Below, piece after piece: positions 8,756-16,514 of a stretch of DNA of 64,000 bases (the stretch's first letter is position 1; each line of letters starts with the position of its first letter). The translations under genes and the position numbers were made by a program. This DNA is from Phycisphaerae bacterium (GTDB lineage: Bacteria > Planctomycetota > Phycisphaerae > UBA1845). The notes below the pieces were generated by a model that saw nothing but the letters and a program-made list of their open reading frames with translations, was not told where the DNA came from and searched no databases. The stretch lies in contig JAJVHU010000043.1 in assembly GCA_022072505.1 (NCBI GenBank), positions 1-64,000 of the forward strand. Direction: 5' to 3'.

Positions 8756-10198
8756 TCAGCCCACGGGCGTGACGGCCAGCCGCAGCACGCGGCGGGTCTG
8801 GGCGGTGAGCTTCACGCGGTCGTCGATGCGATGTCCGATGATCCAGATCGGCCCGAGCAGGTCGCAGAGCACGGCGACGCGGTCGCGCTCCCGCGCGTCC
8901 ACCTTGGCGTCGATGAGGAAATCGGCGACCTTCTTCGTCCCCGGCGCGCCCAGCGGCCAGAACCGGTCCCCCGTCCGCCGCGAGCGCACCGTCAAGGGAG
9001 GCCGGACCGCGTCCATCGAGACGAACTCCTCGAATTTCGACGCCTTTTTCCGCAGCGCCTCCCACTCCCCCGAACCCACGTCCCGAAACTGGCACTCGAT
9101 CTGAATCCCCCGAAGCGGCAGGCGGGTCTTCCCCGGAAGATGCACGGAGACCTCGGGCGCCAGCTCCTCCCGCGCCTCCTCCGCCGGCAGCGAGAAAACC
9201 AGCCGGTGATACGACTTGACCGCCTCCATCCCCCGCGGGAGCTGCACGCGCTTGCCGCTGCCGGGATCGGCGATCAGCTCCAGCACGGCCACGATGTTGG
9301 CGAACGACAGCTCCTGCTCCCCCAGTCCGAACGAGAGATACGCGAGGCGGATCAGTTCGGTCTGCACGATCCGGCTTTTGCGCGAGAGCGCCTCGACGTT
9401 CAGTTCGAGTTGCTGGTCCGTCCGGGAGATGATGAGCGTCTCGAACGTCCGCTGCACCGTCTCATGCAGATACTCGCCCAGCCACGCGGCCTGCTCGCCG
9501 AGACGGACCAGCGCCTCGCGCACCTGGGGATTGACCCGGTCTTCGATCAGCGGGAGCAGCTCCAGGCGCAGGCGATTGCGCATCATCTCGGCGGACTCGT
9601 TCGTCCGGTCCTCGCGCCATGCGACGCCGTTGTCCTTCAGGTAGTGGACCAGATCCTGCTTCGGAATCCGCAGCAGCGGCCGGATCACCCGGACGCCGGA
9701 CCCCGCACGGATCGCGCGCACCAGCGGAATCCCCGCCAGACCGCGAAGCCCCGTGCCGCGCAGGATGCGGTGCAGGACCGTCTCGGCCTGATCGTCATAA
9801 TGATGGGCGACCGCGACGAACCGCGCCCCGATCCGCTCCGCGACGCGCTCGAAAAAGGCGTAACGCGCTCCGCGCCCGGCCTCCTCGACGCCCGCCCCCT
9901 CCCGCGACGCCAGGTCCGCGACGTTCTGCGCCTCGATCGTGCAGGGCAGTTCGAGATTGTCGGCAAGCGCCTGAACGAAGGCCGCGTCGCGCTCGCCCTC
10001 CTCCGCCCGCAGCCCGTGATTCAGGTGCGCCACGTGCAGGCGGAGCATCCACTCCTGCTGGCCCGTCTGGCGATTCAGATCCAGCAGCAGGTGCAGCAGC
10101 GCCGTCGAATCCGGTCCGCCGGAAACCCCGACGACGAGAAGCTCATCACGGGCAAGCTGAACCTCGGAGGCGAGCAGATTGGCAAGCTGGCGGAGCAT
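8756..10198 (-). CDS. tilS: tRNA(Ile)-lysidine synthase
   Basis: Modifies C34 of the minor tRNA-Ile (CAU anticodon) to lysidine, using ATP and lysine, so that it reads AUA and is charged with isoleucine. The 480-residue protein has the N-type ATP PP-loop SGGPDS at residues 26-31, the conserved HLNHGLR segment, and HHYDDQAETVLHRILRGTGLRGLAGI, all typical of TilS. The C-terminal domain contains RRTGDRFWPLGAPGTKKVADFLID, the usual tRNA-binding end. The ATG at 10198 was chosen over one at 10231 because the extra N-terminal residues are encoded by a 7-bp repeat array. Cytoplasmic, essential in most bacteria. Confidence 0.93.
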   Translation of the reverse strand: MLRQLANLLASEVQLARDELLVVGVSGGPDSTALLHLLLDLNRQTGQQEWMLRLHVAHLNHGLRAEEGERDAAFVQALADNLELPCTIEAQNVADLASREGAGVEEAGRGARYAFFERVAERIGARFVAVAHHYDDQAETVLHRILRGTGLRGLAGIPLVRAIRAGSGVRVIRPLLRIPKQDLVHYLKDNGVAWREDRTNESAEMMRNRLRLELLPLIEDRVNPQVREALVRLGEQAAWLGEYLHETVQRTFETLIISRTDQQLELNVEALSRKSRIVQTELIRLAYLSFGLGEQELSFANIVAVLELIADPGSGKRVQLPRGMEAVKSYHRLVFSLPAEEAREELAPEVSVHLPGKTRLPLRGIQIECQFRDVGSGEWEALRKKASKFEEFVSMDAVRPPLTVRSRRTGDRFWPLGAPGTKKVADFLIDAKVDARERDRVAVLCDLLGPIWIIGHRIDDRVKLTAQTRRVLRLAVTPVG

Positions 10199-10200
10199 GG

Positions 10201-10228
10201 GAATGTTGAATGCGGAATGCTGAATGCC
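10201..10228. repeat. Heptamer array GAATGNN x4
   Basis: Four exact 7-bp units (GAATGTT, GAATGCG, GAATGCT, GAATGCC) sit directly against the start codon of tilS. This is one member of a dispersed heptamer-array family in this window. Confidence 0.75.
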
Positions 10229-10252
10229 CAAAGAGGAGATTATGACGCTGAA

Positions 10253-10780
10253 TTACCTATAAACGGTGACAAGCCGGTTTATTTCTCGACAGCAGCGCCT
10301 GGCCGACCGGACACCGCCGATGGAGTCACCCTTGATCCGTTTGATGCAGATTCCCGCACGATCGTAGAGCCGCAGCGCGCCGGTGATCCACCCGAGACGA
10401 GCTTGGAACACGTCTGGCCAAGCGAGGTGTTCATCGCGCCCGTCTGGCCAAAAAAACGCCAATCCCTTTCGGTTGAGGATGAGCAAGCCCGTTGTACGCT
10501 CCTTCCTGACCAACGCGAGCACGTTGCCTGCCAGCGTCGCGGCGATCGCGACGAGGAGCCAACCGCCCTTCGACAGGCTCAACTTCAAACCGGCGATCCA
10601 TACGAGCGCGAGCAGAAGCACGGCATAGCCTATTTGTCGGCGCTCCAATCTCGATCCAGGAAACCGCAGGACGACGCAATCCGGATCGTACTCAAGCCCG
10701 CACTCGGGACACGCGTGCGTTTCGGGCAGGCCTGTGAGCGGGTACTCACACCGCGGGCAATGTCGCGATTGAGCCTCCAT
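10253..10780 (-). CDS. Zinc-ribbon membrane protein, function unknown
   Basis: A 175-residue protein that begins with a four-Cys zinc ribbon (HCPRCEYPLTG...HACPECG, residues about 7-29), followed by two membrane helices (about 50-68 and 73-90) and a cytoplasmic beta-rich region resembling a bacterial PH-like domain (LILNRKGLAFFWPDG...LAWPDVFQARL). This layout recurs in planctomycete proteins of unknown role. It lies between tilS and lpd on the same strand, but with repeat-filled gaps on both sides, so operon membership is uncertain. Confidence 0.65.
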   Translation of the reverse strand: MEAQSRHCPRCEYPLTGLPETHACPECGLEYDPDCVVLRFPGSRLERRQIGYAVLLLALVWIAGLKLSLSKGGWLLVAIAATLAGNVLALVRKERTTGLLILNRKGLAFFWPDGRDEHLAWPDVFQARLGWITGALRLYDRAGICIKRIKGDSIGGVRSARRCCREINRLVTVYR

Positions 10781-10920
10781 AATTCTGTTTGCCGTCGCCG
10801 GCGGCTTCGCAAGCGGGAAGAGAGTTTTGATCTCGAGGGAAATCCGTGCGATCCTGCTCGATCCCCAAGCTCTCGGCCGCGCCGACTCTACCGGTCACGC
10901 ACCACGTCGATCCGGATTCT

Positions 10921-10948
10921 CATTCAGCATTCAGCATTCGGCATTTCC
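10921..10948. repeat. Heptamer array CATTCNN x4
   Basis: Four 7-bp units (CATTCAG twice, CATTCGG, CATTTCC), the reverse complement of the GAATGNN type, end six bases from the stop codon of the dihydrolipoyl dehydrogenase gene. Confidence 0.7.
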
Positions 10949-10953
10949 TCATT

Positions 10954-12345
10954 TCATCCCATCATCCCCGCCGCCTCGCCGACCATCTCCGAAAGCGTCG
11001 GGTGCGGGTGGATCGCGGTCATGAGGTCGTACGCCGTCGCGCCCATCTCGAGGGCGAGCACGCTCTCCGCGATCATCTCGCCCGCATGAACGCCGACGAC
11101 GCCGGCGCCGATGAGCCGATGCGTCGCCTTGTCGAAGATCAGCTTGGTCATGCCGTCGGTCCGCCCGATCGCCACCGCCCGCCCGGACGCGCCCCACGGA
11201 ATCTTCTTGACCACGAGGTCCAGGTTCTTCGCCCTGGCTTCCGCCTCGGTCAGCCCGGCCCAGGCGATCTCGGGATCCGTGAACACCACGGCCGGGATCG
11301 CCCGCGGATCGAAGACTTCGTTCTTCCCGGCGAGGATGTCGGCGAGCACCCGCCCTTCGGCGAGCGCCTTATGCGCCAGCATCGGGTTGCCGATGCAGTC
11401 GCCGATCGCGTAAATCTTGGGGTCCGCGGTGCGGAACTGCGCGTCGACCTGAATGAACCCGCGCGGATCGACCTGCACCTTCGTCTTGTCCAGCCCGAGG
11501 TTGGCGGTGTTGGGTTTGCGCCCGATCGAGACGAGCACTTTCTCGAACGTATTCGTCTTCGGCGGGTTTTTGCCGTCGAACGTCGCCTCGACGCCGCCTT
11601 TCACGTCCTTCAAACCCGCGAGCTTCGTCTCGACGCAGATCTGCTCGAACTGCGACTCGAGGCGGCGTTGCAGCGGCCGGACCAGATCGGCGTCCGCCCC
11701 CGCCACAATCGACGGGAGCATCTCCACGACCGTCACCCGCGAGCCCAGCGCCGCGTAGACCTGCCCCAGCTCGATCCCGATGTACCCCCCGCCGATCACC
11801 AGCAGCGTCTTCGGAACGCTCTCCAGCTCCAGCGCCGCGCGCGAGCCCATCACCTTCGGACTGTCGAGGTTCAGCGCCGGCGGCAGCGTCATCGACTTCG
11901 ATCCCACGGCGATGATGCAGCGGCGGAACTTGATCCGCGAGACGGTTCCCCCTTCGAGCACGACGGTCTTGGAGTCCTCGAACCGCGCCCGTCCGGAGAC
12001 CTTGTCCACTTTGTACTTCCTGCACTGGGCGTCGAGCCCGCCGATCAGCTTCGCGACGACGTCGTTCTTCCACTTGCGCACGGCGTCAACGTCGATCTTC
12101 GGCTTGCCGTAGTGGACGCCCATCTGCGCCGCCGTCTCGCTCGCGTGGAGCAGTTCGGCGACGTGCAGGTACGTCTTGGACGGGATGCACCCGCGCTGAA
12201 GGCAGACGCCGCCGAGCGATCCGGATTCGTCGACGATCGTCGTCGGAATGCCGTGTTCGCCGGCGCGGAAGGCCGCGTGATATCCGCCCGGACCGCCGCC
12301 GATGATGAGAAGATCCGTTTCCTGCGTGAATTCGCCGACAACCAT
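10954..12345 (-). CDS. lpdA: Dihydrolipoyl dehydrogenase (E3)
   Basis: The FAD flavoenzyme of 2-oxoacid dehydrogenase complexes: it reoxidises the dihydrolipoyl group on E2 and reduces NAD+. The 463-residue protein has the FAD dinucleotide fold LLIIGGGPGGYHAAFRAGE, the redox disulfide GGVCLQRGCIPSK (Cys48 and Cys53), the NAD-binding GGGYIGIELGQVYAALGSRVT, the second FAD motif IYAIGDCIGNPMLAHKA and the C-terminal catalytic HPHPTLSE. The ATG at 12345 has GAGAGG upstream and matches the family N-terminus. It follows E1alpha, E1beta and E2 on the same strand, so it most likely serves that complex. Confidence 0.93.
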   Translation of the reverse strand: MVVGEFTQETDLLIIGGGPGGYHAAFRAGEHGIPTTIVDESGSLGGVCLQRGCIPSKTYLHVAELLHASETAAQMGVHYGKPKIDVDAVRKWKNDVVAKLIGGLDAQCRKYKVDKVSGRARFEDSKTVVLEGGTVSRIKFRRCIIAVGSKSMTLPPALNLDSPKVMGSRAALELESVPKTLLVIGGGYIGIELGQVYAALGSRVTVVEMLPSIVAGADADLVRPLQRRLESQFEQICVETKLAGLKDVKGGVEATFDGKNPPKTNTFEKVLVSIGRKPNTANLGLDKTKVQVDPRGFIQVDAQFRTADPKIYAIGDCIGNPMLAHKALAEGRVLADILAGKNEVFDPRAIPAVVFTDPEIAWAGLTEAEARAKNLDLVVKKIPWGASGRAVAIGRTDGMTKLIFDKATHRLIGAGVVGVHAGEMIAESVLALEMGATAYDLMTAIHPHPTLSEMVGEAAGMMG

Positions 12346-12417
12346 CGTGGCCTCTCGATACGACTTCAATTCAAACCACGTCGATCACACAAACAAAACC
12401 AAGATTGGAACCGGAGT

Positions 12418-12514
12418 TAATGACCAATGACGAATGACCATGCCGCCGAGAAAGCGTTCCTGGCGCTTTGGTCATTGGTCATTCGTAATTCGTCATTCAT
12501 CATTCATCATTCCC
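12418..12514. repeat. Opposed heptamer arrays forming an inverted repeat
   Basis: Three units (TAATGAC, CAATGAC, GAATGAC) at 12418-12438 face six units of CATTNNN type at 12473-12514. AATGACCAATGAC at 12419-12431 pairs perfectly with 12471-12483. The block fills the gap between the E2 stop and the E3 start. Confidence 0.7.
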
Positions 12515-12532
12515 GTTCCCGCCCCCTTCAGC

Positions 12533-13891
12533 TTAGTAAAGAAGAAGGAGCTGCGGCTTCTCCAGATACGCCACGATCTCGCGCACGAACCGCGCCGCCG
12601 TCACGCCGTCCGTCGCGCGATGATCGAACGACAGGAACACCGGAAGAAGCGTCGCCGCCCGGACCGTGTCGTTTTCGCCGAACACGGGAACGCGCCGCGA
12701 GCGCCCCAGGCCGAGGATGCCCACTTCCGGGTGATTGATGATCGGCGTGGCGAACGTCCCGCCCATCGGACCCACGTTGGTGATCGTGAACGTCCCGCCG
12801 CGCAGGTCGTCGATCGAAAACTGGTTGGCCCGCGCCTTGTTGGCCATCGTCGAGAGGGCGTCCGCGATGCCGGTCAGCGTCAACCGGTCCGCGTTGCGGA
12901 TGTTGGGGACGACCAGGCCGCGGTCCGTGTCCACCGCGATGCCCATGTTGATGTATTCCTTGTAGACGGCCGCCCCCGCCTCCTCGTCGAACGAGCTGTT
13001 GAGCACCGGGAACTTCCGCAGCGCCACGCACACCGCCTTCACCAGGAACGGCATGAGCGTCAGCTTGACGCCGCCGGCGGCGCTCAACGCCTTGCGCACC
13101 TTCTCCAGCTCGGTGATGTCGGCCTCGTCGCCGTGCGTCACGTGCGGAATCGTGAACGCCGACTTCGCCATCTGGCGGGCGATGGCCTTGCGAATCTGCG
13201 ACAGCGGCGCCGTGCGCGTCGCCCCCCAGGCGTCCTGCCCCGGCGTTCCCGGCGGCGGCGCGGACGGCATCGGCGCGACGATCGAGACGGTCGGTGCGAC
13301 GGGCGCCGCGGCTGGTTTCGCCCCCCCGCCGACGAACGCGGGCGCCGCGGTCGACGCCGGAGAAACCGCCGCCGCGCCCCGCGACGCAACATGCGCTTCG
13401 AGATCCTCGCGCGTCACGCGCCCCCCGGGACCTGTGCCCTGGACGGTGTCGATGTCGATCCCCATCTCTCGGGCGGTCTTGCGCACCGCCGGCGCCGCCG
13501 CGGTCTTCGTCCGCTCGTCGGCCTTCGTGCCCGGCGCGGCGGGCTTCCCCGTCATCGGAGCCGGGGACGGCGCGCTGCTGACCGCGGGTTCGGGCGCGGA
13601 TCGCGCCGGGGCGGCGGGCGACGCCGCCGGGGTGCTCGCCGGTTTCGCGCCGCCGGACTCGTCGAACGACACGATCACGTCGCCGACGTGGATCGTCTGA
13701 CCCTCCTTGACGTTGACCGCCGTCACCTTCCCGCCGAAGGGCGAGGGGATCTCGACGGCGGCCTTGTCCGTCTCGACCTCCATCAGCGGCTGGTCTTCCT
13801 TCACCGTCTGACCGGTCTGAATGAGCACCCGGATGACCTGGGCCTCATGAATGCCTTCGCCAAGATCGGGGAGTTTGAAATCACGTGCCAT
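12533..13891 (-). CDS. pdhC: 2-oxoacid dehydrogenase E2 (dihydrolipoyl acyltransferase)
   Basis: Transfers the acyl group from the E1-bound thiamine intermediate to CoA through a swinging lipoyl arm and forms the core of the complex. The 452-residue protein has one lipoyl domain at residues 1-77 with the modified Lys43 in VETDKAAVEI, an Ala/Pro-rich linker, a peripheral-subunit-binding domain (VRKTAREMGIDIDTVQGTGPGGRVTREDL), a second Ala/Pro linker, and a catalytic domain ending in FDHRATDG with His424 and Asp428 as catalytic residues. The ATG at 13891 fits the family start MARDFKLPDLGEGI. It could act on pyruvate or on branched-chain oxoacids; sequence alone does not settle this. Confidence 0.92.
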   Translation of the reverse strand: MARDFKLPDLGEGIHEAQVIRVLIQTGQTVKEDQPLMEVETDKAAVEIPSPFGGKVTAVNVKEGQTIHVGDVIVSFDESGGAKPASTPAASPAAPARSAPEPAVSSAPSPAPMTGKPAAPGTKADERTKTAAAPAVRKTAREMGIDIDTVQGTGPGGRVTREDLEAHVASRGAAAVSPASTAAPAFVGGGAKPAAAPVAPTVSIVAPMPSAPPPGTPGQDAWGATRTAPLSQIRKAIARQMAKSAFTIPHVTHGDEADITELEKVRKALSAAGGVKLTLMPFLVKAVCVALRKFPVLNSSFDEEAGAAVYKEYINMGIAVDTDRGLVVPNIRNADRLTLTGIADALSTMANKARANQFSIDDLRGGTFTITNVGPMGGTFATPIINHPEVGILGLGRSRRVPVFGENDTVRAATLLPVFLSFDHRATDGVTAARFVREIVAYLEKPQLLLLY

Positions 13892-13903
13892 GTAAAACTC
13901 CAT

Positions 13904-13938
13904 GAATGCCGAAGGCAAAATGCCGAACGCTGAACGTG
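13904..13938. repeat. Imperfect heptamer array upstream of E2
   Basis: Five 7-bp units (GAATGCC, GAAGGCA, AAATGCC, GAACGCT, GAACGTG) lie just upstream of the E2 start. Confidence 0.5.
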
Positions 13939-13994
13939 GGGCGCGAGGGGCGCACAGGTCTTTCCGACCGAGCCGGGCTCAGGCGCATGATTTC

Positions 13995-14015
13995 GCATTC
14001 TTCATTCCGCATTCC
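13995..14015. repeat. Heptamer array abutting the E1beta stop
   Basis: Three units (GCATTCT, TCATTCC, GCATTCC) end exactly where the E1beta stop codon begins at 14016. Confidence 0.6.
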
Positions 14016-14999
14016 TCAATACTCCAGCACTTCCTTCGCCGCGTGCTTCACGCGTTCGGCGTTGATCAGATACGGCGCCTCGCGCGAGAAATACGGGAAG
14101 ATGATGTCATATCCCGTCACGCGCTTGACCGGCGCTTCGAGGCAGTCCAGCGCGTCCTCGACGATCCGCGCCACCACCTCCGATCCGATCCCGCAGCGGC
14201 GATGTCCCTCATGAATAACGACCGCGCGCCCCGTCTTCCGCACCGACGCGGTGATCGTTTCCGTGTCCAGCGGCGCCACGGACAGCAGGTCGATCACCTC
14301 GACCGAGACGCCGTCGTCCTCCGCCAGATCCCGCGCGGCCTCGAGCGTCGGACGCATCGTCGCGCCGTAGGAGATCAACGTAAGCTGCGTGCCCTCGCGG
14401 ACGACCTGGGCCTTGCCGATCGGCAGGAACTCCGGTTCCTCCGGCACATTCTCCTTGAAGGCGCGGTAGATCAGCTTCGGCTCGAAGAAGATCACCGGGT
14501 CCGGGTATTTCAGGATCGACGTCAGCAGGAGCGCCCGGGCGTTGCGCGGTCCGGAGGGGATGACCATCGTCAGACCCGGGGTATGCGCGTAGATCGCCTC
14601 GCGCGACTCGCTGTGATGCTCGACCGCGCGGATGCCCCCGCCGTAGGGCATGCGGATCACCATGTTCATGCCGATGCGTCCGCGCGTCCGGTTGCGCATC
14701 CGGGCGACGTGGTTCTCCACCTGGTGATACGCCTGGTAGAAGAAGCCGGAGAACTGCATCTCGGGCACGGGCTTCAGGCCGTAAGCCGCCATCCCGACCG
14801 CGCCGCCGACGATCGCGCCCTCGGCGAGCGGCGTGTCGATGACCCGGTTGGGGCCGTACTTCCTGAGCAACCCCTCGGTGACGCGGAAGACGCCCTCATC
14901 CTGCCCGATGTCCTGACCCAGGAGAACCACCGAGTCGTCGAGCGACAGCGCTTCATCCAGCGCCCGGTTGACTGCTTTGACTAACGTAAGTTCAGGCAT
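14016..14999 (-). CDS. pdhB: 2-oxoacid dehydrogenase E1 beta subunit
   Basis: The beta half of the thiamine-diphosphate-dependent E1 enzyme that decarboxylates pyruvate or another 2-oxoacid. The 327-residue protein (usual length about 325) shows GQDIGQDEGVFRVTEGL, then TPLAEGAIVGGAVGMAAYGLKPVPEMQFSGF, SILKYPDPVIFFEPKLIYR and EVIDLLSVAPLDTETI, all typical of the transketolase-like beta subunit. The ATG at 14999 matches the family start MPELTLVKAVN. It follows the E1alpha gene on the same strand with a 168-base gap that contains a repeat element and a heptamer array. Confidence 0.93.
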   Translation of the reverse strand: MPELTLVKAVNRALDEALSLDDSVVLLGQDIGQDEGVFRVTEGLLRKYGPNRVIDTPLAEGAIVGGAVGMAAYGLKPVPEMQFSGFFYQAYHQVENHVARMRNRTRGRIGMNMVIRMPYGGGIRAVEHHSESREAIYAHTPGLTMVIPSGPRNARALLLTSILKYPDPVIFFEPKLIYRAFKENVPEEPEFLPIGKAQVVREGTQLTLISYGATMRPTLEAARDLAEDDGVSVEVIDLLSVAPLDTETITASVRKTGRAVVIHEGHRRCGIGSEVVARIVEDALDCLEAPVKRVTGYDIIFPYFSREAPYLINAERVKHAAKEVLEY

Positions 15000-15041
15000 A
15001 GTCGTGACGCGGCGAACAACGTTGAACGACGAATGACCCAA

Positions 15042-15116
15042 GACGCGGTTTCAAAACCGATCCGCGCCCGTAAAGCGTCGTGTGCCTTGCGCCGCGCAGG
15101 GGGGTTTTGAACCGTC
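15042..15116 (-). repeat. Inverted-end repeat element, copy B
   Basis: Ends are GACGCGGTTTCAAAAC and GTTTTGAACCGTC, enclosing CCGCGCCCGTAAAG. It is more diverged in the middle than other copies. It lies between the E1alpha and E1beta genes. Confidence 0.65.
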
Positions 15117-15142
15117 GAACAAGGCACTTGCGTGATCCTCCT

Positions 15143-15170
15143 GCATTCAGCCTTCGACATTCCGCATTCA
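15143..15170. repeat. Heptamer array containing the E1alpha stop codon
   Basis: Four 7-bp units (GCATTCA, GCCTTCG, ACATTCC, GCATTCA); the last unit contains the stop codon of the E1alpha gene at 15168-15170. Confidence 0.6.
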
Positions 15171-16253
15171 TGCTTTCAACACGCCCTCGCGCACCAGGCA
15201 CGCGCGGTACTCCTCCCGCTGTCGCACGATCTCCGGGGCGGGGTCGGCGTACATGTAGTCGAAAACGATCGACGGATCGACCGCCTTGCAATGCGCCTCG
15301 TAGCGCTCGACGGCCGCCCGGACTTCGGTCTGAATCTCGTTCTCGATCTTCTGCTCCAGGTCTTCACTGAGGATGCGGCGCTTCTTGAGGTACTTGGCGT
15401 AGCGCGTGATCGGATCACGCTTCTCCCAGGCCTTGACCTCGTCGTCCGACCGGTACTTCGTCGGGTCGTCGGCGGTGGTGTGGACGCTCATGCGGTAGGT
15501 GACGGCCTCGATGAGCGTCGGTCCGCCGCCTTTCCGCGCCTTGTCGGCGGCTTCCTTCGTGGCCGCATAGACCGCCAGCGGGTCGTTTCCGTCCACCTGG
15601 ATGCCGTCAAATCCGTAAGCGACGGCCTTGTGGGCGATCGTCTGCGACGCGGTCTGGTTGGCGACGGGAATCGAGATCGCCCAGTGATTGTTCTGTACAA
15701 GGAAGATGCAGGGCAGTTTGTAGACGCCGGCGAAGTTCATCGCCTCGTGAAAGTCGCCTTCGCTGGTGGCGCCGTCGCCGAGGTAGGTCAGGACGCAGTG
15801 TTTGTCGCCGCGGAGCTTCATCGCCCAGGCGAGACCCATCCCGTGCGGAACCTGCGACGCGATCGGGACGCACATCGGGAGGTCGTTGACGCCCTCGGGC
15901 GGGCGGCAGCCTTCCTCGAATCCGCCCCAGAAATACATCGGATGTTCGATCGGCCAGCCGCGGTGGATCGCGGTTCCGGGTTCGCGGAAAGCGTAGACGA
16001 CCCAGTCTTCCGGGGTCATCAGGATGCCCGAGGCGCAGTGCGCCGCTTCCTGACCGCGGCAGGGTCCGTAGGTGCCGATCCGCCCCTGGCGTTGAAGGTT
16101 AATGCAGCGTTCGTCGAGGCGGCGGGCCAGAAGCATGAGGCGGTAAAGCTCTAAACTTTTCTGAGTGCTAAGCTTAGGATCGAGGTCGGCGTCGAGGTTG
16201 CCCTTCTCGTCGAGGATGGACAGGAACTCCACCTTGGACTTGATGGTCAACAT
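15168..16253 (-). CDS. pdhA: 2-oxoacid dehydrogenase E1 alpha subunit
   Basis: The thiamine-diphosphate-binding alpha half of E1. The 361-residue protein has the start of the fold at RLMLLARRLDERCINLQRQGRIGTYGPCRGQEA, and the thiamine-diphosphate/Mg motif GDGATSEGDFHEAMNFAGVYKLPCIFLVQNN. It also carries MSVHTTADDPTKYRSDDE, where regulatory phosphorylation loops lie in relatives. The ATG at 16253 was chosen because upstream residues are low-complexity and Arg-rich; the frame stays open to 16418. It is the first gene of the E1alpha-E1beta-E2-E3 series. Substrate could be pyruvate or branched-chain oxoacids; the stand-alone alpha/beta form fits either. Confidence 0.92.
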   Translation of the reverse strand: MLTIKSKVEFLSILDEKGNLDADLDPKLSTQKSLELYRLMLLARRLDERCINLQRQGRIGTYGPCRGQEAAHCASGILMTPEDWVVYAFREPGTAIHRGWPIEHPMYFWGGFEEGCRPPEGVNDLPMCVPIASQVPHGMGLAWAMKLRGDKHCVLTYLGDGATSEGDFHEAMNFAGVYKLPCIFLVQNNHWAISIPVANQTASQTIAHKAVAYGFDGIQVDGNDPLAVYAATKEAADKARKGGGPTLIEAVTYRMSVHTTADDPTKYRSDDEVKAWEKRDPITRYAKYLKKRRILSEDLEQKIENEIQTEVRAAVERYEAHCKAVDPSIVFDYMYADPAPEIVRQREEYRACLVREGVLKA

Positions 16254-16514
16254 CTTTCGAGGCAAGGCGAAACCTCCCTTACTAGCCGCACGAAACGGGC
16301 GTCGAACCGACGCCGTGGATGCCGCGGGTGAAACCCGGCGGCGGATCCGACCCGCCTCCCGCCGCGACGACCGTCGCGCAGGATCGGGGACTTTAGGGAC
16401 TGGCTGCGGCTTTCGCAAGGTGCGGCAGCCGAAGATCGAGGATCAGGAGCACGTGGAACCGCCGGGCGCGAGAACGTACATTGCCGCGGTCCCGGGCGTT
16501 CAGTGGGTGCGCTC

